A stretch of 64,000 nucleotides of DNA from Pseudorhodoplanes sp. (GCA_022843165.1 JALHOD010000011.1:1-64000), one strand, 5' to 3'. Shown: positions 8,956 through 19,513, counted from the stretch's first letter. Translations and numbers: made by a program. Notes: generated from the sequence alone by a model not told the origin.

Positions 8956-9130
8956 GGCCTTCTCCTGTATCCGTTCCGGGCGGGGACAATAGAGCATGTG
9001 AACAAGCGCGCCAAAGGCCGGCGGGAGCCGCGGGGAGGGCTGTTCTTGCCTTTTGTCCCATGCTAACGACCCACGCCAACCCCGATTCCACCGCGCTTGA
9101 GCGGCCGGGAATCCCCAGATAGAGTTGGCG

Positions 9131-10636
<1,506 letters not shown>

Positions 10637-10642
10637 CGCCGC

Positions 10643-11518
10643 TCAGGTGACGCGATAGCGGAAGCTCAGTCCGTCAGCCGCCGGCAGGGGCGCGCTGTAG
10701 TTGTGCATCGGCTTCGGATTGCGCGCGAACGGCATTTTCAGCACGATCGGATCGCGGCCGGGGAGGGTCACGATCACCGTGCGATCGGGCGTCAGCTCGG
10801 AAAAATCGACGCGCAGCGGCAGCACGGCGCGGCCATTTTCGCTCTCCCAGGCCACCGCAAAACCCTTCACCGTGTCGGTTGCGGTCTGCATCTCGACGGC
10901 GATGCTTTCCGGATCGGGGCGTGCATCCGGGTTTTCCGGAAACGTGATCTTCACCCAGACAAACCGTTGCTCGCCGAGCCGCTCGTAAGGTTGCGATCCC
11001 CACCTGTCGAAGGCGACGGACACCCAGAGCAGCGCGAAGCCGCCGCCCGTGGCGATTGCGAGCAAAGCCGTCCATCGCCTGACGCTCGATGCGCCATAGA
11101 AAAAGGCTGCGAACAGGCAGCCGGCGGCAAACGAGCAGAAGATGGCCAGCAGCATCGTCTCGACTGTGGCGCCCTGGATCAGGACATAGCCGAGATGCGT
11201 GGCGCCGGCGACGATGATCGCAATCGACAACCAGCGTCGCGACGCCGTTTGAAAGGATGTCGCCGACAGACGGGGATCGTTTCTGTGCCAGCGCCAGAAC
11301 ACGACCGCGCCGCCGATGACGCCGATCCACCACGCGGCGAGGCGGCTGCGCTCTAGCAGCGCCTTGCTGTCCAGTGCGCCTTCCAGGGCCTGCGCGCGCA
11401 GGATCTCGAACAGCGCCGAGAATAGTCCGACGCTGTAAGTCCATGCGAGGTACCCGCATCCGAGCGAAAAGAACAGACCCGCCACGACGGCGATGAAAAC
11501 TGCCGGTGCGGGTCGCAT
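10643..11518 (-). CDS. Membrane protein of unknown function with C-terminal beta-rich domain (pair member 2)
   Basis: 291 residues, not recognised. About five hydrophobic segments occupy residues 5-175, followed by a soluble C-terminal part of about 115 residues with alternating hydrophobic strands (FVWVKITFPENPDARPD, VIVTLPGRDP). The gene begins 3 bases after the stop of the preceding gene, whose C-terminus has a similar strand pattern (MHFEIRLPAG ... ILVTTLPGQP). The two are therefore probably diverged relatives made together. Topology would put the C-terminal domain in the periplasm or cytoplasm depending on helix count. guaB converges on it with a 6-base gap. Confidence 0.75.
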   Translation of the reverse strand: MRPAPAVFIAVVAGLFFSLGCGYLAWTYSVGLFSALFEILRAQALEGALDSKALLERSRLAAWWIGVIGGAVVFWRWHRNDPRLSATSFQTASRRWLSIAIIVAGATHLGYVLIQGATVETMLLAIFCSFAAGCLFAAFFYGASSVRRWTALLAIATGGGFALLWVSVAFDRWGSQPYERLGEQRFVWVKITFPENPDARPDPESIAVEMQTATDTVKGFAVAWESENGRAVLPLRVDFSELTPDRTVIVTLPGRDPIVLKMPFARNPKPMHNYSAPLPAADGLSFRYRVT

Positions 11519-11521
11519 GGT

Positions 11522-12265
11522 TCAATTCACCGGCGCTGGCGGCCGGGTCCAGTCCGGCACATGCACGCGGATCTCGAAATTCTCCGCATCGCTCGGGCGG
11601 CGCGGCTGGCTGTCGGCTTTTCCGTCATCGACGAAAGTCACGCGCTGCCACGCTCCGAACCGGTCCGAGGCTTTCGGCGTGGCGGCGAGGCCGACGCTGA
11701 ACAGCAGTTTCGGCTGCCCGGGCAATGTCGTCACCAGAATGCGCTGCGAGGTGCGGGTGTAGAGCGGCACCGATCCGCTCAGCACCAGGCGTTCGCCGTC
11801 GCGCCGCAGCCAGTCGTCCTTGAGCAGGCCGCTCGAGCGTTGCGAGCCGGCCTGCATCTCGAAATCGATCGCCTTGCGTTGCGGCTCCGCCAGGCCGGCG
11901 GGCAGCCTGATCTCGAAATGCATCTGCGGGTTGATGTTGCCGCCGGAAAAGCTTTCCTGCGTGGCGAGCCGCACCTGGATTGCGGCAAACACCAGAGCCG
12001 CAATCGCGGCCAGGACCGCGGCGCTGCGCCCGGCAATCGCGCCGAAGCCGCGCTGCCCGCCCTTGTAGCGCAGCACCAGCACGATGCCCGCGATCAGACC
12101 GAGCAGTCCGATGAGGAGGCCGATGGCGCCGGCGAAATAGCCGGAGCCGCCCTCGAAGCTGGAAATGCCGAACACCGGCACCAGCAGGCTGCCGAGACCG
12201 ATGCCGAGGAAAAAGCCGGCCACCGCGCCGAAGATTCCAGCAAGAAGTGCGAGGATGTAGATCAT
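11522..12265 (-). CDS. Membrane protein of unknown function (pair member 1)
   Basis: 247 residues, not recognised. Three or four Gly/Ala-rich hydrophobic segments (about 4-32, 45-68, 80-98) precede a soluble domain of about 150 residues. The motif order FEIRLP - IDFEMQ - VLSGSVPLYTR - VTTLPGQPKLLF resembles ITFP - IAVEMQ - AVLPLRVDF - VTLPGRDPIVLK of the next gene, suggesting that both carry the same beta-sandwich-like module after different membrane anchors. It is the first gene of a two-gene unit. No catalytic motif was seen; a structural or envelope-sensing role is only a guess. Confidence 0.75.
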   Translation of the reverse strand: MIYILALLAGIFGAVAGFFLGIGLGSLLVPVFGISSFEGGSGYFAGAIGLLIGLLGLIAGIVLVLRYKGGQRGFGAIAGRSAAVLAAIAALVFAAIQVRLATQESFSGGNINPQMHFEIRLPAGLAEPQRKAIDFEMQAGSQRSSGLLKDDWLRRDGERLVLSGSVPLYTRTSQRILVTTLPGQPKLLFSVGLAATPKASDRFGAWQRVTFVDDGKADSQPRRPSDAENFEIRVHVPDWTRPPAPVN

Positions 12266-12391
12266 GGAGCAGGGCCGGGAAGGATGACGCCTTCCTTAGT
12301 AGGCTTGGCGGGCGTGCCGGTTCAAGGGCACAGCCATTGCACATCTCCCCGTGAGCGACTAATCCGGTCCTCCCGCCGCCAGGAGCCTGTC

Positions 12392-12820
12392 ATGTCCGTC
12401 CAGATGATCCTGTTGCCGTTGTTTGTGCAGGTTTTGCTCACATTCCTTGTCGGGTTCTATCTGGCGATCCTGCGGCGCAAGGCGCTGATGGGCCGGCAGA
12501 CCCGCTGGCAGGACATCGCGCTGCGCGAGCCGAACTGGCCGAAAGAGGCCATGCAGGCCGCCAATTCCTTTGCCAACCAGTTCGAATTGCCGGTTCTGTT
12601 CTATGTGCTCACCATTCTGGCGCTGATCACCAAGCAGGCCGATCTGATCTTTGTGGTGATGGCGTGGATTTTCGTGATCTCGCGGGTGTTGCAGGCCTAT
12701 GTCCACGTCACCAGCAATTACGTCCCCTGGCGCGGAATCTGGTTCGCGGTGGGCTGCGCCGTGCTCTTCATCATGTGGGTGATCTATATCGTCCGCATTC
12801 TCACTCTGCCCTGGGCCTGA
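12392..12820 (+). CDS. MAPEG-family membrane protein
   Basis: 142 residues with four predicted transmembrane helices, the pattern of membrane-associated eicosanoid/glutathione metabolism proteins. The family signature region NSFANQFELPVLFYVLT (about 63-80) corresponds to the conserved E/N-x-x-P helix that contributes to the glutathione site in characterised members. Bacterial members mostly lack an assigned substrate. AGGAGCC precedes the ATG, and the stop lies 10 bases before rsmB, so the two are probably co-transcribed. Any catalytic activity is unproven. Confidence 0.82.
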   Translation: MSVQMILLPLFVQVLLTFLVGFYLAILRRKALMGRQTRWQDIALREPNWPKEAMQAANSFANQFELPVLFYVLTILALITKQADLIFVVMAWIFVISRVLQAYVHVTSNYVPWRGIWFAVGCAVLFIMWVIYIVRILTLPWA

Positions 12821-12830
12821 TCGGAGATTC

Positions 12831-14132
12831 ATGACTCCCGCCGCGCGTATTTCTGCTGCCATCGAGATTCTGGCCTCGATCGAATCCCTGCGGCGTCCGG
12901 CCTCCGACGCGTTGAAGGAATGGGGTCTCAAGCACCGTTTTGCCGGCTCGTCCGACCGCTCCGCCATCGCCAGCCTGGTCTACGACGTGTTGCGGCGGCG
13001 GGCGTCCAGCGCCTTCGTCATGGGCGAGGAGACGCCGCGCGCGGTCATGCTCGGCATGCTGCGGCTGGAGCGCAAGCTCGAACCGGACGCGATTGCGAAA
13101 CTGTTCGACGGCTCGCGCTTCGCGCCCGCGTCCCTGAGCGAGGACGAGCGGGCGCGGCTGGCGTCGCCCGATCTGTCGCAGGCGCCCGCGCATGTCGTCG
13201 GCGACTATCCGGACTGGCTCGATCCGCATTTCGCGCGCGTGTTCGGCGAGGACCGGGCGGAGGAGGTGGCGGCGCTGGGAAATCGCGCGCCGCTCGATCT
13301 GCGCGTCAACACGCTGAAGGGCGATCGCGACGAGGCGCTGGCGGCGCTGTCGGAATACGGCGCCACGCCGACACGCTGGTCGCCGGTCGGCCTGCGCATT
13401 GCGATGTCACCCGACAGGAAAAGCCCCGCGATGCATGTCGATCCGGCTTTCATCAAGGGCCTGATCGAGATCCAGGACGAGGGCTCGCAGCTCGCCGCTT
13501 TGCTGACGGCGGCGAAACCGGGCGAGCAGGTGATCGACCTGTGCGCCGGGGCGGGGGGCAAGACGCTGGCGCTCGCCGCCATGATGGAGAATACCGGTCA
13601 GATTTTCGCCACCGACAACGACAAGCACCGGCTGGCGCCGATCCATGCGCGGCTGGAACGCGCGGGTGTGCGCAACGTTCAGGTTCTGACGCCGCGCAAG
13701 GAGACCGATGTGCTCGCCGGTCTCGACGGCAGCGCCGATCTGGTGCTGATCGACGCGCCTTGCACCGGCACCGGGTCGTGGCGGCGCAATCCTGATGCCA
13801 AGTGGCGGCTGCGTCCCGGCGCGCTGGAAATCCGCAACCGCGAGCAGACGGCGGTGCTCGACCGCGCGGTGTCGCTGCTGAAGCCGGGCGGCCGCATTGT
13901 CTATGTGACGTGTTCGGTGCTGGACGAGGAAAACGGCGCGCAGGTGCGGGATTTTCTGGCGCGTCATTCCAGGATGGCGGCGGTGGCGCCGAGCGCGATG
14001 GCCAGCCAGGCGATCGGCGAGCGCGCGATGATGTTCAATCGTGCCGTCAGGCTGTCAGACGAAGGTTTGCTGATGACGCCGCGCGGCACCGACACGGACG
14101 GGTTTTTTGTCTCGATGCTGAAAATGTCCTGA
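12831..14132 (+). CDS. rsmB: 16S rRNA m5C methyltransferase, RsmB/NOP family
   Basis: SAM-dependent cytosine-5 methyltransferase for rRNA (C967 in E. coli). An N-terminal NusB-like helical domain (about 1-140) precedes the Rossmann domain. Motif I is VIDLCAGAGGKTLAL, motif IV IDAPCTGTG holds Cys311 (release), and motif VI YVTCSV holds the nucleophile Cys361. The C-terminus LLMTPRGTDTDGFFVSML is the family ending. It follows the MAPEG gene closely. The last 169 bases lie antisense to the 3' end of the first Aat-like gene. The substrate base cannot be told from sequence alone. Confidence 0.9.
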   Translation: MTPAARISAAIEILASIESLRRPASDALKEWGLKHRFAGSSDRSAIASLVYDVLRRRASSAFVMGEETPRAVMLGMLRLERKLEPDAIAKLFDGSRFAPASLSEDERARLASPDLSQAPAHVVGDYPDWLDPHFARVFGEDRAEEVAALGNRAPLDLRVNTLKGDRDEALAALSEYGATPTRWSPVGLRIAMSPDRKSPAMHVDPAFIKGLIEIQDEGSQLAALLTAAKPGEQVIDLCAGAGGKTLALAAMMENTGQIFATDNDKHRLAPIHARLERAGVRNVQVLTPRKETDVLAGLDGSADLVLIDAPCTGTGSWRRNPDAKWRLRPGALEIRNREQTAVLDRAVSLLKPGGRIVYVTCSVLDEENGAQVRDFLARHSRMAAVAPSAMASQAIGERAMMFNRAVRLSDEGLLMTPRGTDTDGFFVSMLKMS

Positions 14133-15016
14133 CGGAATGCGGGCGCGCCGCCTTCGTGCGGCAGATCGGTCTGGGGATTCCAGGCTGCAATGTCCGCGGT
14201 GCCGGCCTCGGCCGACCAGCGGCCCGGCTTGCCGTCGTGATGCGCGCCTTGTGCGAGATATTCCCTGAAGGTTTCCCGCGAGATGATGCGGAATCCGAGG
14301 TCGCGCATCGCCGACGCCGTGCTCTTGGCGTCCGCCAGTGCAAAACCCCAGCGCGAGAGATGCCACATCAGCGCGGTGGTGCCGACCTTGGACGCGTTGC
14401 GCTCGCGGAAGAACTGCGACTCGCCGAAGAAGATGTTGCCGATCGCGACGCCATATCCGCCGCCCACCAGCTCTCCCTCGGCATTCCAGACCTCGTAGGA
14501 ATGCGCATGGCCGGCGTCGTGCAGGGCCGCATAGGCGTGCATGATGCGCGGCGTGATCCAGGTGACGTGCCAGACCGCGCGGCGCGGATTGGCGCAGTTC
14601 TTGATCACGCGATCGAAGGCCTGGTCGAATGTGACGCGGTAGCGGCCCTGTCGCATCAGGCGGCGCACGTCCTTGCCGATGTGAAAATCGCGGAACGACA
14701 GGACGCAGCGCTCGGCCGGCGATACCCATTTCAGCGGGCCGATATGTCCGCTGGTGAAGAATCCGCGCCGGTACGCCGCGACCAGGGTCGGCACCGACAG
14801 GTCGCGCACCATGCCGACAAATCCGCCGGCGGTCGGCTGAGCGGATGGCGAGGGCAGGCCCGACGGGCGGCGGACGATGTCGTGCGCCCAGACCCGCAGC
14901 ATCGGCCCGAGCAGGCCGATGCGGTCAGGCTTCAGCGCCCAGATCGCGCCGCAGACAACGCGGCGGATACGCTCCACCGGCGTCTCACGGAACAGCATCT
15001 GGCGCGGATCGGTCAC
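13964..15016 (-). CDS. Aat-like aminoacyltransferase, N-terminally extended (copy 1)
   Basis: 350 residues with a leucyl/phenylalanyl-tRNA-protein transferase (GNAT-like) core at about 70-265, preceded by a basic helical extension of about 65 residues shared with the next gene. Core motifs: WVSPAERCVLSF, TWITPRIMHAYAALHDAGHAHSYEVW is split around a normal TWI, then GGGYGVAIG, FGESQFF, ASK, ADAKST. Compared with E. coli Aat (GGMYG, GESMFS, DCQ) the pocket methionines become Gly and Gln and catalytic Gln becomes Lys. The GTG start follows AAGGGGG. The last 56 residues, including a hydrophobic stretch (AWLAIALGATAAI), are antisense to rsmB. Substrate is uncertain; N-degron function is doubtful. 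Confidence 0.8.
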   Translation of the reverse strand: MTDPRQMLFRETPVERIRRVVCGAIWALKPDRIGLLGPMLRVWAHDIVRRPSGLPSPSAQPTAGGFVGMVRDLSVPTLVAAYRRGFFTSGHIGPLKWVSPAERCVLSFRDFHIGKDVRRLMRQGRYRVTFDQAFDRVIKNCANPRRAVWHVTWITPRIMHAYAALHDAGHAHSYEVWNAEGELVGGGYGVAIGNIFFGESQFFRERNASKVGTTALMWHLSRWGFALADAKSTASAMRDLGFRIISRETFREYLAQGAHHDGKPGRWSAEAGTADIAAWNPQTDLPHEGGAPAFRQDIFSIETKNPSVSVPRGVISKPSSDSLTARLNIIARSPIAWLAIALGATAAILE

Positions 15017-15174
15017 CGGCGAGCCCCCTTGCGGCCGAAGTCAGACCGCGGATATTCGCGCGATTGTTTGCACAAATATTCCCCGCCGCGGAACGGATTG
15101 CCGTCATGGTAAATCGCCGTTAACGGCCGGCGTTCGGCGATGAGGAAGAAAGACAGGAATAACGGGCGGAAACG

Positions 15175-16077
15175 TCAGGGCGCGTTGTGCGCCGGTTCCC
15201 AGGCCGCGACGGTGGCGGCGTCTGCGTCAATTTGCCATCGGTCGGATTTTCCGCCCGCGCCGGCGCCCTCGGCGAGCAGGCGCAGGAATTCGGCGCGCGG
15301 GATCGACCGGAAGCCCATGTCGAGAATGGTGGGCGTCGGATTTTTTCCGTCGTTGAGAATGTAACCCCATTGGTTCAGGTGCCAGTTCAGCACGGTGAAG
15401 CCGATCTTCGAGGTGTTGGGCTCGAGCGAGAATTGCGACTCGGTAAAGAAGATTTTTCCGAGCGCGACGCCGTAGCCGCCGCCGACAAGCTGGCCGGCGT
15501 CGTTCCACACCTCGAAGGAATGCACGAGGCCGGCGTCGAACAAGGCCGCATAGGCCTTCATGATGCGCGGGGTGATCCAGGTGACGTGCCAGCGGCCCTC
15601 GCGCCGTCCGGCGCAGGCCTTGATCACGCCCTCGAAATCGCGGTCGAAGGTGACGGTGTATTTGCCCTGCCGCATGGTGCGGCGCAGGCGCTTGGAAATA
15701 TGGATCTCGTCGAAGAACAGCACGCAGCGCTGCGCCGGTGAGGTCCAGGCCAGCGCGCCGAAATGCCCGGAGGTGAACAGCCCGCGCTTGTAGGCCTCGA
15801 TCAGGGTCGGCACCGACAGGTCGTTGACGATGCCGACGGTGCCGTCGGCTGCGACCTTCCGGTCCGGCGCGGGCAGGGTGGCGTCGCGGGAAAACAGGTT
15901 TTTGATCCAGAGCCGGGTGAAGGGCAGCAGACCGGCGGCGCGGTCGGGCTTCAGCGCCCAGGCCATGCCGAGCGCCACCCGCTCCAGCGTCGCCAGCGGC
16001 GATTCGCGGAACGCATTGGCGCGCAAGGCCAGGATTTCCTCGGCCGCCAGCATCAGGAGTTCGGGTTGAATCGGCAT
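15175..16077 (-). CDS. Aat-like aminoacyltransferase, N-terminally extended (copy 2)
   Basis: 300 residues, paralogous over the whole length to the gene 158 bases downstream. The helical N-terminus shares RVALGMAWALKPDRAAG-type sequence with copy 1; the transferase core spans about 80-280. Motifs are WTSPAQRCVLFF, HVTWITPRIM, GGGYGVALGKIFFTESQFS and LNDGKNP. Tryptophan of TWI, glutamate of (T/G)ES and aspartate of the D-x-Q/K triad remain, while the methionines of the E. coli pocket and the Gln of DCQ are replaced as in copy 1. It ends normally, without the antisense tail of copy 1. Probably a cytoplasmic aminoacyl-tRNA-using transferase with a different acceptor; not proven. Confidence 0.82.
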   Translation of the reverse strand: MPIQPELLMLAAEEILALRANAFRESPLATLERVALGMAWALKPDRAAGLLPFTRLWIKNLFSRDATLPAPDRKVAADGTVGIVNDLSVPTLIEAYKRGLFTSGHFGALAWTSPAQRCVLFFDEIHISKRLRRTMRQGKYTVTFDRDFEGVIKACAGRREGRWHVTWITPRIMKAYAALFDAGLVHSFEVWNDAGQLVGGGYGVALGKIFFTESQFSLEPNTSKIGFTVLNWHLNQWGYILNDGKNPTPTILDMGFRSIPRAEFLRLLAEGAGAGGKSDRWQIDADAATVAAWEPAHNAP

Positions 16078-16262
16078 TTTCGGGATTTGGCGCTTTACTG
16101 GTTGATGTACACCTCACATTTGCGTGGATATCGGCAGAAACAGTTCAAAACCGGCAACTTTAGGCATTAACCCTAATGTCCGCCGTCTTCGTGCCGGAAA
16201 ACGGCGGCCGATCCTCATCCGCTCCGTCTCGACAGGCCCGGAATCCGGGTCTAGAAGCCGCC

Positions 16263-17828
16263 ATGACAACTCCCCCCCAGTCCCACGACAAGATTCTCAT
16301 CATAGATTTCGGCTCGCAGGTCACGCAGCTGATCGCCCGGCGCGTGCGCGAAGAGGGTGTCTATTCCGAGATCGTGCCGTTCCAGAAGGCCGAAGAGGCC
16401 TTCAGGGCGATGAACCCCAAGGCCGTGATCCTCTCCGGCGGGCCGGCCTCGGTGCTGGACGCCAACGCTCCGCTGGCGCCGGCCTCCATCTACACGGCCG
16501 GCGTCCCGGTGCTCGGCATCTGCTACGGCGAGCAGGCGATGGCGCACCAGCTCGGCGGCAAGGTCGAGGGCGGCCATCACCGCGAATTCGGCCGCGCAGA
16601 AGTCACCGTCACCGAGGACACGCCGCTGTTCGAGGGCGTGTGGGAGAAGGGCCAGAAATATCCGGTCTGGATGAGCCACGGCGACCGGGTGACGAAACTG
16701 CCGGACGGTTTTCGCGCGGTCGGCACCTCGCCGAATGCGCCGATCGCCATGATCGCCGACGAGAAGCGGAAATTCTACGCCACGCAATTCCATCTTGAGG
16801 TCGTGCACACCCCGCATGGCGCGGCGCTTCTGCGCAATTTCGTGCGCAAGATCGTGGGCCTGAAGGGTGACTGGACGATGCGCGCCTTCCGGCAGGAGGC
16901 GATCGAGAAAATCCGCAAGCAGGTCGGCAAGGGCAAGGTGATCTGCGGATTGTCGGGCGGGGTGGATTCCGCGGTCGCCGCGGTGCTCATTCACGAAGCC
17001 ATCGGCGAGCAGCTCACCTGCGTATTCGTGGATCACGGCCTGCTGCGGATGGGCGAGGCGGAAAAGGTCGTGGCTTTGTTCCGCGGCCATTACAACATCC
17101 CGCTGGTGCATGTCGAAGCCGGGGACATCTTCCTCAAGGAGCTTCACGGCGTCGACGACCCCGAACAGAAGCGCAAGATCATCGGCCGGCTGTTCATCGA
17201 GGTGTTCGAGCGCGAGGCCAAGAAGATCGGCGGCGCGGATTTCCTGGCGCAGGGCACGCTCTATCCCGACGTGATCGAAAGCGTGTCCTTCACCGGCGGC
17301 CCCTCGGTCACCATCAAGTCGCATCACAATGTCGGCGGCCTGCCCGAGCGCATGAACATGCAGCTCGTGGAGCCGCTGCGCGAATTGTTCAAGGACGAGG
17401 TGCGGGCGCTTGGCCGCGAGCTCGGCCTGCCGGACGTGTTTGTCGGCCGCCATCCCTTTCCCGGTCCCGGCCTTGCGATCCGCTGCCCCGGCGCCATCAC
17501 CCGCGAGAAGCTCGACATCCTGCGGCTGGCCGACGAGATCTATATCGAGGAAATCCGCCGCGCCGGCCTTTACGACGACATCTGGCAGGCCTTTGCGGTG
17601 ATCCTGCCGGTCAAGACCGTGGGCGTGATGGGCGACGGGCGCACCTACGAATTCGTGGTCGGCCTGCGCGCCGTAAATTCGACCGACGGCATGACGGCGG
17701 ATTTCTATCCCTTCGAGATGAAATTCATCGGCCATGTCGCCACCCGCATCATCAACGAGGTCAAGGGCGTCAACCGCGTGGTCTATGACGTGACCAGCAA
17801 GCCGCCCGGCACGATCGAGTGGGAGTAG
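16263..17828 (+). CDS. guaA: GMP synthase (glutamine-hydrolysing)
   Basis: Converts XMP to GMP with glutamine and ATP. The class I amidotransferase domain (about 1-200) has Cys87 (GICYGEQ) and the His177/Glu179 pair (QFHLEVV). The ATP pyrophosphatase domain has the PP-loop [11 protein letters not shown] (about 228), and the C-terminal dimerisation domain ends in PPGTIEWE. The ATG gives 521 residues, the usual size; an upstream in-frame start lacks family similarity. The stop is 4 bases from the stop of a converging, lower-GC Nudix gene. Confidence 0.96.
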   Translation: MTTPPQSHDKILIIDFGSQVTQLIARRVREEGVYSEIVPFQKAEEAFRAMNPKAVILSGGPASVLDANAPLAPASIYTAGVPVLGICYGEQAMAHQLGGKVEGGHHREFGRAEVTVTEDTPLFEGVWEKGQKYPVWMSHGDRVTKLPDGFRAVGTSPNAPIAMIADEKRKFYATQFHLEVVHTPHGAALLRNFVRKIVGLKGDWTMRAFRQEAIEKIRKQVGKGKVICGLSGGVDSAVAAVLIHEAIGEQLTCVFVDHGLLRMGEAEKVVALFRGHYNIPLVHVEAGDIFLKELHGVDDPEQKRKIIGRLFIEVFEREAKKIGGADFLAQGTLYPDVIESVSFTGGPSVTIKSHHNVGGLPERMNMQLVEPLRELFKDEVRALGRELGLPDVFVGRHPFPGPGLAIRCPGAITREKLDILRLADEIYIEEIRRAGLYDDIWQAFAVILPVKTVGVMGDGRTYEFVVGLRAVNSTDGMTADFYPFEMKFIGHVATRIINEVKGVNRVVYDVTSKPPGTIEWE

Positions 17829-17832
17829 CAGC

Positions 17833-19038
17833 TCAAATGCCCAGCCTCTTCTGAATTTCCTTCCGTGCCCGGAAGAAATATATCAGGTTGCCGGCAGCCT
17901 CCGTTGTAAACCCCCGTTCCCTGAAAAGGAGAATAAGCTCCTTTTCGCTGCCAATTGTTGCCGGATAGCGAAACAGCGGGAAGTCATTCACCTCGACAAT
18001 CTCATGCTGCTTCTTTGCTTTGTGGCGGGCGGCCTCATATCTGGCCTTGACGTCATCGGGAGCGAGATCGGTTCTACCGACAAAAAAGAGCTGAGGCTTT
18101 CCGGCTCGCGTCAATTCGCGAGCCAGCGCGAGCGGAACTATGTCTTTGATGTCAGCTTTTCCGAGTCCGACTTCCTCCTCTAGTTCTTTCAGAATTTCCG
18201 ACGTGAATATGTCTTCAAAAGAACTTGCGGCGTCATAAGGCCACTCGACGGCGCCTGACGCCGTGCAATGCCATCCGCCTTGGTTGAATATAGCGGTTTT
18301 CATTGATCTTGGAACCAGTAGTGGTGTCCATTGTCCGGCATCCATGTAGAAAATAATTGCGGCCACGCCGATGGTGTTGGCCAGTCTTGGATCCGAGATC
18401 GGAGGTAGGCTTTTTCCGAACTGACCCTTGAGCAATCCTCGCAGTGTGATCACATCCCCAGTTTCATCTTCTGTGTGCTGGTAGTCCAAGATCAGTTGCG
18501 ATCTCACCTGATGAGAGTATTTCGCTCGTTGAATTATCATCTCCGAGTATCCGCCGAAGTCGGAGAAGTTGTGAAGGCGGATGACTGTCTCATCCCTGTT
18601 CATCTTGCCTGAGTCTTTGAATTCGCTAAACGCAGCGTCGCGAAGCGCATTGGCGCGTCCGTCTTCCCAGTTTGCGAGTTTGAAAGGTTTTGAATGTTTC
18701 TTGATTCGGATTTCGGGAGATTTGCCCAGTTCGATTCCTTCGCTCCACTCCTTGATGGTGCAATAGGGAATTCCCTTTGCGACAAGCCCCTCATCTGAAT
18801 AGAGGGCGATAATTTCTTTAGGGTCCTGATTTAAGAACTTGTTCTTGATGCGCTGCGTGATCAAAGTGGGAGGAAGTTCGGAACTGCCAAGGACGAAATA
18901 GTGGAGCGCCTCGAAGATTTGCCCTCCAAGAGGGATGCCACTTGCTTGTTCCACTGACTTCACAGCGAACAATCTAAAGATGTTGCTGATAGCGCGTTGC
19001 ATCGACTGTGCTCGCTTGTCATTCCCGATACTTGCCAT
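17833..19038 (-). CDS. Nudix-domain protein with uncharacterised N-terminal region
   Basis: 401 residues. The C-terminal part (about 215-395) looks like a Nudix hydrolase: KELEEEVGL is the core REUxEExGU box, with flanking strands VAAIIFYMDAGQWTPLLVPR and LFFVGRTDL. The Gx5E part of the box is expanded by an insertion. The first 215 residues match no domain I recognise and contain no membrane segment. Codon use and base composition are clearly less GC-rich than neighbours, which suggests transfer. It sits against the 3' end of guaA, a known island integration hotspot. No integrase or partner gene is present. The substrate, perhaps a nucleotide derivative, is unknown. Confidence 0.7.
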   Translation of the reverse strand: MASIGNDKRAQSMQRAISNIFRLFAVKSVEQASGIPLGGQIFEALHYFVLGSSELPPTLITQRIKNKFLNQDPKEIIALYSDEGLVAKGIPYCTIKEWSEGIELGKSPEIRIKKHSKPFKLANWEDGRANALRDAAFSEFKDSGKMNRDETVIRLHNFSDFGGYSEMIIQRAKYSHQVRSQLILDYQHTEDETGDVITLRGLLKGQFGKSLPPISDPRLANTIGVAAIIFYMDAGQWTPLLVPRSMKTAIFNQGGWHCTASGAVEWPYDAASSFEDIFTSEILKELEEEVGLGKADIKDIVPLALARELTRAGKPQLFFVGRTDLAPDDVKARYEAARHKAKKQHEIVEVNDFPLFRYPATIGSEKELILLFRERGFTTEAAGNLIYFFRARKEIQKRLGI

Positions 19039-19120
19039 TTCAGTATATATCTCGCTGGCGAGCCGTGCAGTTGGATTTGTGCGGTTTTATGCGTTCGTAA
19101 CGTGTAAAGTGGGGTGTGAT

Positions 19121-19474
19121 GTGATCACCATCTACGGCATCAAGAACTGCGACACGATGAAGAAGGCGTTTGCCTGGCTGGACAAGGCCGGCGTCGACTA
19201 CGCCTTCCACGATTACAAGAAGGAGGGTGTCGACAGGAAGCAGCTCGACGCCTGGAGCCAGCAGGTCGGCTGGGAGACGCTGCTCAATCGCGCCGGCACC
19301 ACGTTTCGCAAATTGCCGGAGAAGGACAAGGAAGGTCTCACCGCCGCCAGGGCGCTCAAGCTGATGCTGGAGCAGCCCTCGATGATCAGGCGCCCGGTGC
19401 TCGACCTCGGCAAGCGGGTGCTGGTAGGCTTCAAGCCGGACGAGTATCGGGCTGCCGTGAAAGCGCCGACATGA
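19121..19474 (+). CDS. ArsC/Spx-family thioredoxin-fold protein (YffB-like)
   Basis: 117 residues with the ArsC-like reductase fold. It opens ITIYGIKNCDTMKKA, where the single Cys of C-D-T-M matches the YffB/Spx group rather than true arsenate reductases. The conserved IRRPVLD follows near residue 89. YffB-like proteins interact with glutathione but have no firm physiological role. The GTG start follows GTGGGG at suitable spacing and removes a non-conserved upstream extension that overlaps the divergent Nudix gene. A small secreted protein gene follows after 39 bases. Confidence 0.85.
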   Translation: MITIYGIKNCDTMKKAFAWLDKAGVDYAFHDYKKEGVDRKQLDAWSQQVGWETLLNRAGTTFRKLPEKDKEGLTAARALKLMLEQPSMIRRPVLDLGKRVLVGFKPDEYRAAVKAPT

Positions 19475-19513
19475 TCGTCCGACAAGACGCCAGGACGTGA
19501 CGGAGAGTGTGGC

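Noticed and set aside
19101-19120. Possible attR matching the guaA 3' end (AAAGTGGGGTGTGA against GAGTGGGAGTAG)
   Set aside because: Only a six-base exact match; too short to support a site-specific duplication.
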